From a halophilic archaeon (GTDB taxonomy: Archaea > Halobacteriota > Halobacteria > Halobacteriales > Haladaptataceae), in the NCBI GenBank assembly GCA_003298465.1, contig QNGA01000001.1, forward strand, positions 1,364,001 to 1,428,000: 64,000 bases of DNA. Reading direction: 5' to 3'. A program made the translations under genes and the position numbers. The notes below the pieces were generated by a model that saw only the letters and a list, made by a program, of their open reading frames with translations, was not told the DNA's origin and ran no database searches. Shown here one piece after another: positions 23,611 through 32,153 of this stretch (positions within the stretch are counted from its first letter, which is position 1; each line of letters starts with the position of its first letter).

Positions 23611-24087
23611 TCAGAGACGGTCGCGTCCGCTACGGCGGGACGTACGACCGCTGGACGCGACGCCGTCCAGTTTCTCGAGCGCGGCGCGGTAGTATCGGCG
23701 AACGTCGAACCCTCCGCGCTGTCCGCCGGTTCCGTTCCGACGCGTGCCGCGGTTCGACCGCGCTCGTTTCTGGCGAGTGCCGCGACTCGAACGCGAGTTG
23801 CCGTGCGAGCGGGCCCGCTCCGGGTCCGTCTCGGTTCCCAGAACTTCCCGAACTTCGTCGGGCACGAACGCCTTCTCCGGAGATACTGCGCGCGAGAGCG
23901 TCAGCATCAGTAGTGCGAGAACGACGAGGTAGTACCCGACCGTCGTGACGATGTTCGCGGAGAAGAACGCCACGTAGATGCCGTTGATGAAGAAGAACAG
24001 TCCCGTGATCTGGAGCCCCCTGTTCAGATAGTCGAATGCCGAATCTGCCGCGGGCCTGCCAAGCCCGTCGAAGCTTCTTGTACTCAT
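23611..24087 (-). CDS. Small membrane protein with basic C-terminal tail
   Basis: A 158-residue protein with two transmembrane helices (about residues 27-46 and 49-67, LFFFINGIYVAFF and TVGYYLVVLALLML) followed by a long Arg/Ser/Gly-rich tail. The strongly basic tail is unusual for a halophile protein and may bind nucleic acid or acidic surface. No family recognised. Confidence 0.6.
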   Translation of the reverse strand: MSTRSFDGLGRPAADSAFDYLNRGLQITGLFFFINGIYVAFFSANIVTTVGYYLVVLALLMLTLSRAVSPEKAFVPDEVREVLGTETDPERARSHGNSRSSRGTRQKRARSNRGTRRNGTGGQRGGFDVRRYYRAALEKLDGVASSGRTSRRSGRDRL

Positions 24088-24208
24088 CTCCCCGACCAGT
24101 CCTTCGAAGCCCGACGTAATGAAGTTCAGTCAGACACGCTTTCTCATCTAGACCAGTCACATTTTAAAACTGTCGCCGTTCCCCGCGGAAAATATATAGG
24201 AATGGGTA

Positions 24209-24221
24209 GTAGATATATATT
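24209..24221 (+). promoter_or_regulatory. TATA box of the phosphoesterase gene
   Basis: agatatatattta lies about 25 bases before ATG 24237, so the transcript would be leaderless or nearly so. Confidence 0.6.
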
Positions 24222-24236
24222 TACTGCGTCAGCCTT

Positions 24237-25307
24237 ATGCCGTCGACGGCCCCTCTGTCACGTATGACCCAGACGGGGCCAGACGGAACTGCCGGGGGGA
24301 GTTCGGCGAACGACCAACCGACGGCCCACGCTCGCGGCGGCGACGGAAGCGCGACTGCCGGACCCGTACTGGCCCGGTTCGCCAGGCCGCGGAGCGCGAC
24401 GTCGACGACGGTCGCGGTCGTCGCCGACGCGCACGTTTCGACCGACAGAGAGGGGACGTGGAAGATGTTCCATCGGACCCGGGACCGACTTCGCACCGCG
24501 TTCGCCGACGCGAGCGACCGCGGCGCGGACGCGGTCGTCCTCGCGGGCGACCTCACTAAAGACGGCGCGACGAGGGACTTCGAGACCGTCGACGCCATAC
24601 TCGCGGACGCCGACGCTCCGACGCTCGCGGTTCCGGGCAACCACGACGTCCCGAAGGCGTTCGACGAACACGAGGTCCCGCCGACGTCGACGTTCGCCGC
24701 GAACTACGCAGACGGCGGCCTACCGTTCCACGCGGAGGTCGGCGGCGTGGACGTTCTCGGCATCGACAGCGCATCGACGCCGGACGGGACGCTCGCCGAC
24801 ACCCACGACGGCGCGGTGTCAGCCGACCAGCTGTCGTGGCTCGACGAGACGCTTCCGGAGACCGACGCGCCAGTAGTCGTCATGCACCACAATCTCCCGG
24901 GACTGATCCGGGGCGACTCTCACTCGCGGCGCTCGTCGTATCCGGTGCGCGACGCCGATACGGTGGTGGAGACGTTCGCCCGACACGACGCGCCGCTGGT
25001 CGTCTCCGGCCACCTGCACCTGCCGGCGGTGTCGGAGGTGGCCGGCGTCCGACAGGTCGTATCGCCGCCGCTCTGCTCGTTCCCGCAGGCGTACCTTCTG
25101 CTGGAGGTCGGGCCGGACGGAACGACGGTCAGGCACGTCCCGGTCGCGGACCCCGCCGGGGTCGAGGAGGCGTACCTGCACGCGAAAGACGACTCCGCGC
25201 GCAGCGACGCGCTCGCGGAACTCGCGCTCGACCGGCTGGCGAACCTCCCGCTCGTCGACGAGCGGTCGCCGGCAAACGGAGACGGTTACCGCCAGCCAAT
25301 CGATTAA
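24237..25307 (+). CDS. Calcineurin-like metallophosphoesterase
   Basis: A 356-residue two-metal phosphoesterase. Motifs in order: DAHVS (about residue 64), GDLTKDG (about 104-110), GNHDVPK (about 131), VMHHNLPG (about 217-224) and SGHLHLP (about 258). An N-terminal Gly/Ser-rich stretch of about 50 residues precedes the domain; a second ATG at 24264 is possible. Substrate (cyclic nucleotide, phospholipid or nucleotide) unknown. It is followed after 25 bases by an AlaX-like gene on the same strand. Confidence 0.87.
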   Translation: MPSTAPLSRMTQTGPDGTAGGSSANDQPTAHARGGDGSATAGPVLARFARPRSATSTTVAVVADAHVSTDREGTWKMFHRTRDRLRTAFADASDRGADAVVLAGDLTKDGATRDFETVDAILADADAPTLAVPGNHDVPKAFDEHEVPPTSTFAANYADGGLPFHAEVGGVDVLGIDSASTPDGTLADTHDGAVSADQLSWLDETLPETDAPVVVMHHNLPGLIRGDSHSRRSSYPVRDADTVVETFARHDAPLVVSGHLHLPAVSEVAGVRQVVSPPLCSFPQAYLLLEVGPDGTTVRHVPVADPAGVEEAYLHAKDDSARSDALAELALDRLANLPLVDERSPANGDGYRQPID

Positions 25308-25332
25308 GGCGTTCGGCGGCCTCTGTTCGACC

Positions 25333-26079
25333 GTGACGGAACAGCGCTATCTCCCCGACGAAGACGACGTGACGGAGTTCGAAGCGACGGTCGAGGACGC
25401 GACCGAGGAGTACGTCGTCCTCGACGGCACGTACTTCTACCCGGAGGGCGGCGGTCAGCCGGCCGACCGCGGCGTGCTGACCTGGGACGGAGGCGCGGCG
25501 GACGTCGTGGCGGTCCGGAAGAACCACGGGGACGTCCGCCACTACGTCGAGAACGTCGACGGCGACCTGCCCGAACCGGGAGCGACCGTCGAGGGACGAA
25601 TCGACGAGGAACGCCGCCAGGCTCACCGACGGATGCACACCGCCCAGCACGTCGTCTCGCGGGTCGTACTGGACGAGTACGGCGCGGAGACGGCGGGCAA
25701 CCAGATTCACGCGGACCGGTCGCGCATCGACTTCGAGCCCGCGGACTTCTCCGACGAGGACGTCCGAGCCATCGAGCGCGCGACGAACGAGGCCATCGAA
25801 CGCGACCTCGCGGTTACGAAGGCCGAGCACCCCCGCGAGGAGGTCGAGGAGCGCGTCGACGAGGGCCGGTCGCTCCTCCATCTCATCCCGGACCACGTCG
25901 ACCCGCTCCGGGTGGTCGCGGTCGAGGAGTTCGACTACTGTCCCTGCGGCGGGACCCACGTCGACAGCCTCGGCGAAATCGGCCGAGTCAGAATCACGAA
26001 TCGGGAGTCGAAAGGGCAGGACACCGAGCGCATCGAGTTCGAACTGCGGGCGTCGGAGACCGCCGAGGCTGGCGGGTGA
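25333..26079 (+). CDS. AlaX-type alanyl-tRNA editing protein
   Basis: A 248-residue stand-alone editing protein that hydrolyses mischarged Ser- (or Gly-) tRNA(Ala). The zinc-binding residues are visible: HTAQH (about residues 102-106) and CPCGGTH (about 204-210), and the N-terminal part FYPEGGGQPADRG (about 35-47) is the substrate-binding region of the family. Starts with GTG. Shortly after the phosphoesterase gene, likely co-transcribed. Confidence 0.93.
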   Translation: MTEQRYLPDEDDVTEFEATVEDATEEYVVLDGTYFYPEGGGQPADRGVLTWDGGAADVVAVRKNHGDVRHYVENVDGDLPEPGATVEGRIDEERRQAHRRMHTAQHVVSRVVLDEYGAETAGNQIHADRSRIDFEPADFSDEDVRAIERATNEAIERDLAVTKAEHPREEVEERVDEGRSLLHLIPDHVDPLRVVAVEEFDYCPCGGTHVDSLGEIGRVRITNRESKGQDTERIEFELRASETAEAGG

Positions 26080-26235
26080 GGGTACCGTAATTTACCTGTT
26101 TCTCTCTGAACGAAACGAAGCGTTCGCGAGTCCGAGCGAAAACGCGCCGTGACGTCTCCTCGTCGTAACGCTAAAGAGCGAATCGTCCGTTTGTATCAGT
26201 AATGAGTACGTACGTCGAACAACGGAGGTGGTTCT

Positions 26236-26943
26236 GTGGGTGTCGAAATTAAGGGCTCGCCGGTTTCTGACCAGCAGTTCGAGGAGATGAAGGAGTTCGT
26301 CTACGAGTATCTGGCCGCGAGCGTCCAGAACGAGGACGGCGGCGGTCGGATGCGGTGGTACCCCTGGCACTCCGCGGACTACCGGTACAATCACATCATC
26401 AACGTCGTCGATCTCGCGGAGACCATCGCGGAGCGGGAGGGCGCGGACGTCGACGTGGCGCGCGTCGCGGCGCTGTTCCACGACATCGCCAAACTCGACG
26501 CCGACCAGGACGTCCACGCGGAGGAGGGCGCACGGGTGGCTCGCGAGTATCTCGAATCCCACGGCGAGTTTCCGGAGTCGTTCGTCGAAGAGGTCTGCAA
26601 GGCGGTCGAGGACCACTCCTACCAGGGCGACCTCGACAGCCTCTCGAAGGAGACGCAGTGTCTCATCGAGGCGGACATGCTGGACAAGGTAGGAGCGAAC
26701 GGCACCGCCCTGATGCTGCTCCGGATGGGCTACGAGGCCCGCACGCACATGGCGGCCGCGGAGATGGTCGACCGGGTACTCGAACGCGGCAAGGACGCCG
26801 CGGACCGCGTCCAGAGCGACACAGCGAGCGACATCGCCCACCGCCGGCTCAAGCGCGTGAAGTGGTTCCGCGAGTGGCTCCTCGACGAAGTGCCCGAGAT
26901 GGACGACGAGGAGACGAGTTCCCCCCGAGGCCACGGTCCGTAA
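26236..26943 (+). CDS. HD-domain phosphohydrolase
   Basis: A 235-residue metal-dependent hydrolase of the HD superfamily. The first His is in YRYNHIINVV, the HD pair in ALFHDIAKLDAD and the last Asp lies near ADMLDKVG. A helical C-terminal part follows. Substrate unknown; members act on nucleotides or nucleic-acid 3' ends. GTG start at 26236, about 160 bases from the preceding gene. Confidence 0.87.
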   Translation: MGVEIKGSPVSDQQFEEMKEFVYEYLAASVQNEDGGGRMRWYPWHSADYRYNHIINVVDLAETIAEREGADVDVARVAALFHDIAKLDADQDVHAEEGARVAREYLESHGEFPESFVEEVCKAVEDHSYQGDLDSLSKETQCLIEADMLDKVGANGTALMLLRMGYEARTHMAAAEMVDRVLERGKDAADRVQSDTASDIAHRRLKRVKWFREWLLDEVPEMDDEETSSPRGHGP

Positions 26944-27005
26944 GGCACGTCGGCGCTCGTGGCTCCGCCGCAGGGGGCGACCGCTTCGGGTTCTCGGACG
27001 CGCCG

Positions 27006-27665
27006 TCAGGCCAGCGTCGTCGCCGCGTCGTAGAGGAAGGACAGGCCGGCCAGCGCCAGTACCACCGCGCTGAGGTACGCGACGGCGGGGGCGAAGGAGT
27101 CCACGCGGCGGCCGGCGGCGACCAGAGCGGCGGGGAAGCCGGTGATCCAGAGCGCGATACCGCCGAAGAAACCGGCGACGATGACGGGCCCGCCGGTCGT
27201 CACGGTCAGCGCGCCGCCGACGACCCCCGAGAACAGGTCGTAGCTCCGTTCGTTCAGCAGGCCGACGCCCGCCGTGAGCCACCAGATTACCTGGTAGGGG
27301 TTCGTGATGGCCAGCGCGAACGCCTTCCGGAACCCCCTGGCGTCGTCCGCGTCGCTTTCCGCGGTGAACGTTCGATTCGCGTCCCGCGCCGCTCCGTAGG
27401 CGAAGTACAGCATGAGCAGGCCGCCGACGCCGACCATCGCCCCGCGCACCACCGTTGCCTCGCGGACGACGGCGACGACCCCGGCCAGTGCGAGGACGAA
27501 GAAGCAGGCGTCCGCCGTCATCGCACCGAGACCGGCGCGGAACCCGGAGTTCCAGCCACGGAGGACGCTCTCTTCGGCGATGACGGCGTTCATCGGTCCG
27601 GGCGGTGCGGCCAGCGAGAGACCCAGGGCCGCGCCAGCCACTGCAGAGACGACGGCGTCGAGCAC
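27006..27665 (-). CDS. LysE-family transporter
   Basis: A 219-residue membrane protein with about six transmembrane helices. The family signature near the N-terminus, AAPPGPMNAVIAEESVLRGW, and the GLGAMTADACFFV helix are clear. Members export amino acids or related compounds across the cytoplasmic membrane. Start is GTG 27665; a longer reading adds a charged, non-membrane stretch that overlaps the next gene's end region. The upstream gene encodes another transporter. Confidence 0.88.
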   Translation of the reverse strand: MLDAVVSAVAGAALGLSLAAPPGPMNAVIAEESVLRGWNSGFRAGLGAMTADACFFVLALAGVVAVVREATVVRGAMVGVGGLLMLYFAYGAARDANRTFTAESDADDARGFRKAFALAITNPYQVIWWLTAGVGLLNERSYDLFSGVVGGALTVTTGGPVIVAGFFGGIALWITGFPAALVAAGRRVDSFAPAVAYLSAVVLALAGLSFLYDAATTLA

Positions 27666-27708
27666 GGTCGACGTTCGTCGCGGGTCGGGAAAACTATCTC
27701 GAATCCGG

Positions 27709-28419
27709 TCAGACGGCGGCCGCCCCGAGTCGGACCACGGCACGGACGGCCGTCTCCCAGACGGAGAAGCCGAACGCGAGCTGGACGAGGAAGTCGGCGG
27801 CGAAGAAGAAGAACAACGCCGCCGAGAAGAGGTGTGCCTTCCGCATGTCCACCTTGTGCGAGAAGGTGTGGAAGAAGTAGGCGTTCGCGATGCTCACGGG
27901 GATGATGGCGAACATCTCCCCCAGCCAGATGGCGCCGTGAGCGCCGTACTGCGCGGCCAGGCCGATTGTGACCAGTTGCGTCTTGTCGCCGAACTCGCCG
28001 AACGCCATCATCGCGAAGATGGGGACGAACGCGCCGTATCCGTCGGACTCCGCGAGGTCGCTGTCCCGGACCCGTTCCGGAACGAACCCCGAGAGATTCG
28101 TTGCGCCGCCGTCCGTCTCCGCGACTCCGTCGGGAGTCTTCCCCTCGGGCATCGATTTGAGCAGCGACACTCCGAACAGGATGAACAGGCTCGCGGTGAG
28201 AGCGTCGAGGTAGATGCCGGGGAGTGCGCGAGTGAGTGCCCCGCCGACGTACACCTCGACGGCGGTCCACAGCGCGAACGCGCTGCCGGCGGCGCTCACG
28301 ACCAGCCACGGCCTGTATCGGGTCGAGAGACCGGCGATGATGAACTGCACCTTCTCGCCGGGCAACACCGCCAGCTGGGCCACGAACGCGACCGCGACGA
28401 CCTCCAGCCAGGTGGCCAT
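27709..28419 (-). CDS. GDT1/TMEM165-family (UPF0016) cation transporter
   Basis: A 236-residue membrane protein with two halves of about three helices each. The family hallmark ExGDKT is intact in the second half (GEFGDKTQL, near residue 141), while the first half has only LPGEKVQF, a degenerate copy. Members carry Mn2+/Ca2+ across membranes, usually out of the cytosol. Its start directly follows the stop of a DtxR/MntR-type regulator (TAGATG), which strongly suggests regulated manganese export. Confidence 0.87.
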   Translation of the reverse strand: MATWLEVVAVAFVAQLAVLPGEKVQFIIAGLSTRYRPWLVVSAAGSAFALWTAVEVYVGGALTRALPGIYLDALTASLFILFGVSLLKSMPEGKTPDGVAETDGGATNLSGFVPERVRDSDLAESDGYGAFVPIFAMMAFGEFGDKTQLVTIGLAAQYGAHGAIWLGEMFAIIPVSIANAYFFHTFSHKVDMRKAHLFSAALFFFFAADFLVQLAFGFSVWETAVRAVVRLGAAAV

Positions 28420-29109
28420 CTACGCTACCTCCTCGGTGACCGCCCGGACGCGTATCGAACGGGCGACGCTCTCCGGGAGGCTCTGTTCGTCCCCGGCGTC
28501 GTCTTCACCGCTCGCGACACGGACGGTCACCATACCGAACGGCGCGACGTCCACGACCTCCAGTTCCGTCCCGGGCGAGATGCCGGCCCGGTCGAGATAG
28601 CGGAGTTCCTCCTCGTCGCGGTCGCTGACGCGGGCGACGACGACCCGGTCGTCGGTCTCGTGGTCGCTCAGCGGGGTCGTGTCGTCCGCCTCGATGGGCG
28701 CGAGGTCCGCGCCCGGGATGGGGTCGCCGTGCGGGTCGACCTCCGGTTCTCCGAGGGCTTCGGCGACCCGGCGCTCGAACTCCTCGCTGATGTGGTGTTC
28801 GAGGCGGTCGGCCTCCTCGTGGACTTCGCTCCACGAGTAGTCCAGATGTTCCGTCAGGTAGGCTTCGAGCAGGCGGTGGTGGCGTACGACCTCCAGCGCG
28901 ACCGTCTCCCCCTCGTCGGTCAGTTCGACGCCCTTGTACTTCTCGCGTTCGAGCAGGCCGCGGTCCGTCAGCTTCTCGACCATGCTGGTGACGGTCGGCG
29001 GCGTCACGTCGAGGTAGTCCGCGATGTCCGAGGTCGCCACAGGGCCGTCGCTCTCCTCCTGGAGCGTGTATATCGCCTTCAGGTAGTCCTCCATCACGTC
29101 GCTGAGCAT
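28420..29109 (-). CDS. DtxR/MntR-family metal-dependent regulator
   Basis: A 229-residue regulator with winged helix (residues 1-65, TSDIADYLDVTPPTVTSMVE), helical metal-binding/dimer domain with HHRLLEAYL and E-H residues (about 75-140), and a C-terminal SH3-like FeoA domain (about 145-225). It is transcribed just before the GDT1-type transporter with no gap, so it likely controls manganese or iron homeostasis of that operon. Confidence 0.92.
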   Translation of the reverse strand: MLSDVMEDYLKAIYTLQEESDGPVATSDIADYLDVTPPTVTSMVEKLTDRGLLEREKYKGVELTDEGETVALEVVRHHRLLEAYLTEHLDYSWSEVHEEADRLEHHISEEFERRVAEALGEPEVDPHGDPIPGADLAPIEADDTTPLSDHETDDRVVVARVSDRDEEELRYLDRAGISPGTELEVVDVAPFGMVTVRVASGEDDAGDEQSLPESVARSIRVRAVTEEVA

Positions 29110-29179
29110 CCGGTGACGGAATTTGGCACCTCTAATCCTTCAGTTTGTCGGGTGCCAGAGAAAGGTTTCGGGCGTGCCG

Positions 29180-29605
29180 TCAGCACCGGCTGTCGCAGAT
29201 GCGGTCGATGATGTCGCCGGTCGAGAGCAGTTCCTCCTCGTGAGCGTCGCGCGGCGACGCGCGGCGAACGTCGCAGTCGACGCCCCGGCTCGCCAGTTCC
29301 GCCTCGATGGCCTCCTCGTCGTGGTGCTGGTCGTACCCCAGCGCGATGACGTCAGGGTCGAGTTCCTCGATGGGGACGAAGATGTCCTCGCGGTGGCCGA
29401 CGCGCGCGTGGTCGACCATCTCCAGCGCGGCGACCATGTCCCGACGCTGCCGGTTCGAGAGGATAGGCGGGTCCTTGTGAGTGACGTTCTCTCCGCGAGC
29501 GACGATGACCGACAGGCGGTCACCCATCGCCGCGGCGTCCCGGAGGTAGTGTGCGTGCCCGGGATGGAGGAGGTCGAAGGTCCCCTGGGCGATGACGTGG
29601 GTCAT
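29180..29605 (-). CDS. ribL: Archaeal FAD synthetase RibL
   Basis: A 141-residue nucleotidyltransferase of the cytidylyltransferase fold that makes FAD from FMN and ATP in the cytosol. The HxGH motif is in [13 protein letters not shown], and the second half has [11 protein letters not shown], typical of archaeal RibL. C-terminal Cys residues (RICDSRC) are also seen in the family. Its ATG overlaps the stop of the JAMM protease gene, so the two are coupled. Confidence 0.92.
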   Translation of the reverse strand: MTHVIAQGTFDLLHPGHAHYLRDAAAMGDRLSVIVARGENVTHKDPPILSNRQRRDMVAALEMVDHARVGHREDIFVPIEELDPDVIALGYDQHHDEEAIEAELASRGVDCDVRRASPRDAHEEELLSTGDIIDRICDSRC

Positions 29606-30087
29606 TCCTGAAGCTCCGCGTCGATGTCTTCCTGCGTGAAGTCGAAGAACCCTTCGTCTTCCGGGAGCGCCACGTCGAGCACGTCGAGCTTCCGTCGGTC
29701 GCCGTTCCGGTCGAACGCGCGCCAGCTGTCGCGGTCGTACGGCGCGCCGATGATGACGTGGACGTCGCCCCGGCCGAAGGTCCGGAGGTCGGCGTCGCTC
29801 GGGCGGAGCACGCCGTTCGGATGCGAGTGGACGGAGCCGACCGTCCGCACGTCGTTGGGGATGGTGCTCGACTTGACGGTCGCGCTCACGCTGTTCGACT
29901 CCGTCCCCGGCATGACGAGCACGTCGGTGATGACCGTCCCCTCGCGGTCGAGGCCGAGCGTCGACGCCGACTCGCCCCGGAAGAATCCCATGTACTCGTC
30001 CGGATGAGCGTCGCGCGACGCTTCGAGAGCGAACTCCAGCGCCCCCTCGGCGATCCCCAGTATCTCGTTCGACCGGAACAGCCGCAT
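29602..30087 (-). CDS. JAMM/MPN+ metalloprotease (desampylase-type)
   Basis: A 161-residue JAB1/MPN/Mov34 protease. The zinc motif HxHPx(n)SxxD is complete: His87, His89, Ser97 and Asp100 in [15 protein letters not shown], with a Glu such as Glu31 as the catalytic acid. Haloarchaeal members remove ubiquitin-like SAMP proteins from targets. It is just before ribL in the same operon and divergent from the S1/DHH gene. A second protein of this fold without the catalytic His lies near psmB at 41770-42180. Confidence 0.9.
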   Translation of the reverse strand: MRLFRSNEILGIAEGALEFALEASRDAHPDEYMGFFRGESASTLGLDREGTVITDVLVMPGTESNSVSATVKSSTIPNDVRTVGSVHSHPNGVLRPSDADLRTFGRGDVHVIIGAPYDRDSWRAFDRNGDRRKLDVLDVALPEDEGFFDFTQEDIDAELQE

Positions 30088-30240
30088 GGGTTACAGTTCG
30101 ACCGGACGCGTTCTAAACGTTGCGAACCGCCGCCCCCGGAATCGCGACGCTCGCAGACGCAACCGGGGCCGCTCGACCCGCCGACGCCCGGGTCGAAGTT
30201 GCAAAGCGTTAAAAATAGCCACCCCGAAAACACGGACAAC

Positions 30241-32151
30241 ATGACTACCTCCGATGACGGTCCCGGCGACGGGTCCGACACGCCCGTCGTGTACGACCTC
30301 GACGCGGACTGCACTCTCTCCGACGTTTCCGAGGGGAACCGATACCACGCCGAGGTCAACGGCGTCGTCGACTACGGCGTCTTCGTCGACATCTCCGATT
30401 CCGTCTCCGGTCTCGTCCACGAATCGAACCTCTCCGGCGAGTACGGCGTCGGCGACGAACTCGTCGTCGAACTCGTCGAGATCCGCGAGAACGGTGACCT
30501 GAGCTTCGACACCGCCGACCTCGACGAGTACGAGACGGTTCCGGTCACCCACGATTACGAGGTGTCCGACACGGGTGCGCTCGCCGAACGCGTCGGCGAG
30601 TCCGTTCACGTCGAGGGCGAAGTCGTCCAGATAAAGCAGACCGGCGGACCCACCATCTTCCACGTCAGCGACGAAACCGGCGTCGTCCCCTGCGCCGCGT
30701 TCGAGGAGGCGGGCGTCCGCGCGCACCCCGACATCGACATCGGCGACCTCGTCCACATCACCGGCGTCGTCGAAGAGCGTGAGGAGTCGCTGCAGGTTGA
30801 GGTGAACTCGCTCGACCGCCTCGAAGGCGACGACGCAACGGACGTGCGCCAGCGCCTCGACGAGGCGCTAGAACAGCGGGCCGAACCGAACGACGTCGAA
30901 CCGCTCGTCGAGTGGCCAGCGCTCGAACAGATGTTCCCGGACCTCCGGGAGATCGCCAAACAGCTCCGACGAACGGTCCTCGAAAGCCGCCCGATTCGGG
31001 TCCGTCACCACGCCGACGGCGACGGGATGTGTGCGTCGATTCCCGTCGAACTCGCGCTCCGGAAGTTCATCGAGCAGACGCACCAGGACCCGGACGCGAA
31101 GCGTCACCTCTTCAAGCGCCTGCCGAGCAAGGCACCGTTCTACGAGATGGAGGACGTCACCCGCGACCTCAACTTCGCGCTCGAAGACCAGGCCCGGCAC
31201 GGCCAGAAGCTTCCGCTCCTCCTGATGCTCGACAACGGGAGTACGGCGGAAGACGTCCCCGCGTACGAGAACCTCGCTCACTACGACATCCCGATTCTCG
31301 TCGTCGACCACCACCACCCCGACCCCGAGGCCGTCGAACCGTACGTCGACGGCCACGTCAACCCGTACCTGTACGACGAGGACTACCGCATCACGACGGG
31401 GATGATGTGCGTCGAACTCGCGCGGATGATCGCGCCGGAGATAACGGACGACCTCCGCCACGTTCCCGCCGTCGCCGGCATCTCCGACCGGTCGAAGGCC
31501 GACACGATGACCGACTACGTCGAACTCGCCAAGTCGGAGGGGTACGAGGAGTCGTTCCTCAACGACGTCAGCGAGGCGCTCGACTACGAGGCGTTCTGGC
31601 TGAAGTACGACGCCGGCCGGAACCTCATCAACGACGTGCTCAACGTCGGCTGTGACGACGAGTCGCGTCACCGGGAACTCGTCTCGTTCCTCGCGGACCG
31701 CGCCCGCGAGGACGTCGACGAGCAACTCGACGCCGCCATGCCCCACGTCGAACACGAGCGACTGGCAAGCGAGGCCCACCTCTATCGCGTCGACGTCGAG
31801 AACCACGCCTATCGGTTCACCTACCCGCCGCCGGGCAAGACGACCGGCGAGATTCACGACCGGAAAGTCGAGGAGACCGGCGAACCGGTCATCACCATCG
31901 GCTACGGGCCGGATTTCGCTGTCCTCCGGAGCGACGGAGTCCGCCTCGACATCCCGGAGATGGTGTCGGAACTCAACGACGAGATCGTCGGCGGCGGCGT
32001 CAACGGCGGCGGCCACCTCGTCGTCGGTTCCATCAAGTTCGTGCAGGGGATGCGCGAGCAGGTGCTCGACGCGCTCGTCGAGAAGATGGCCGACGCGGAA
32101 CTCGACGAGGACCTCCAGAGCACGACCGTCGGACACGAGAGCGACGACTAG
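30241..32151 (+). CDS. DHH-family phosphoesterase with S1/OB domains (RecJ-like)
   Basis: A 636-residue protein. An S1 RNA-binding domain (about residues 35-95, YGVFVDISDSVSGLVHESNL) is followed by an OB-fold (about 115-205) and a DHH catalytic domain with VRHHADGDGMCAS (about 257-269), LDNGSTAEDVP and VVDHHHPDP, then a DHHA1 domain with GGGVNGGGHLVVGS (about 581-594). Archaeal RecJ-like/GAN-type nucleases act on DNA or RNA ends in replication and repair. ATG 30241 is chosen because the earlier frame overlaps the divergent JAMM gene. Confidence 0.92.
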   Translation: MTTSDDGPGDGSDTPVVYDLDADCTLSDVSEGNRYHAEVNGVVDYGVFVDISDSVSGLVHESNLSGEYGVGDELVVELVEIRENGDLSFDTADLDEYETVPVTHDYEVSDTGALAERVGESVHVEGEVVQIKQTGGPTIFHVSDETGVVPCAAFEEAGVRAHPDIDIGDLVHITGVVEEREESLQVEVNSLDRLEGDDATDVRQRLDEALEQRAEPNDVEPLVEWPALEQMFPDLREIAKQLRRTVLESRPIRVRHHADGDGMCASIPVELALRKFIEQTHQDPDAKRHLFKRLPSKAPFYEMEDVTRDLNFALEDQARHGQKLPLLLMLDNGSTAEDVPAYENLAHYDIPILVVDHHHPDPEAVEPYVDGHVNPYLYDEDYRITTGMMCVELARMIAPEITDDLRHVPAVAGISDRSKADTMTDYVELAKSEGYEESFLNDVSEALDYEAFWLKYDAGRNLINDVLNVGCDDESRHRELVSFLADRAREDVDEQLDAAMPHVEHERLASEAHLYRVDVENHAYRFTYPPPGKTTGEIHDRKVEETGEPVITIGYGPDFAVLRSDGVRLDIPEMVSELNDEIVGGGVNGGGHLVVGSIKFVQGMREQVLDALVEKMADAELDEDLQSTTVGHESDD

Positions 32152-32153
32152 CG

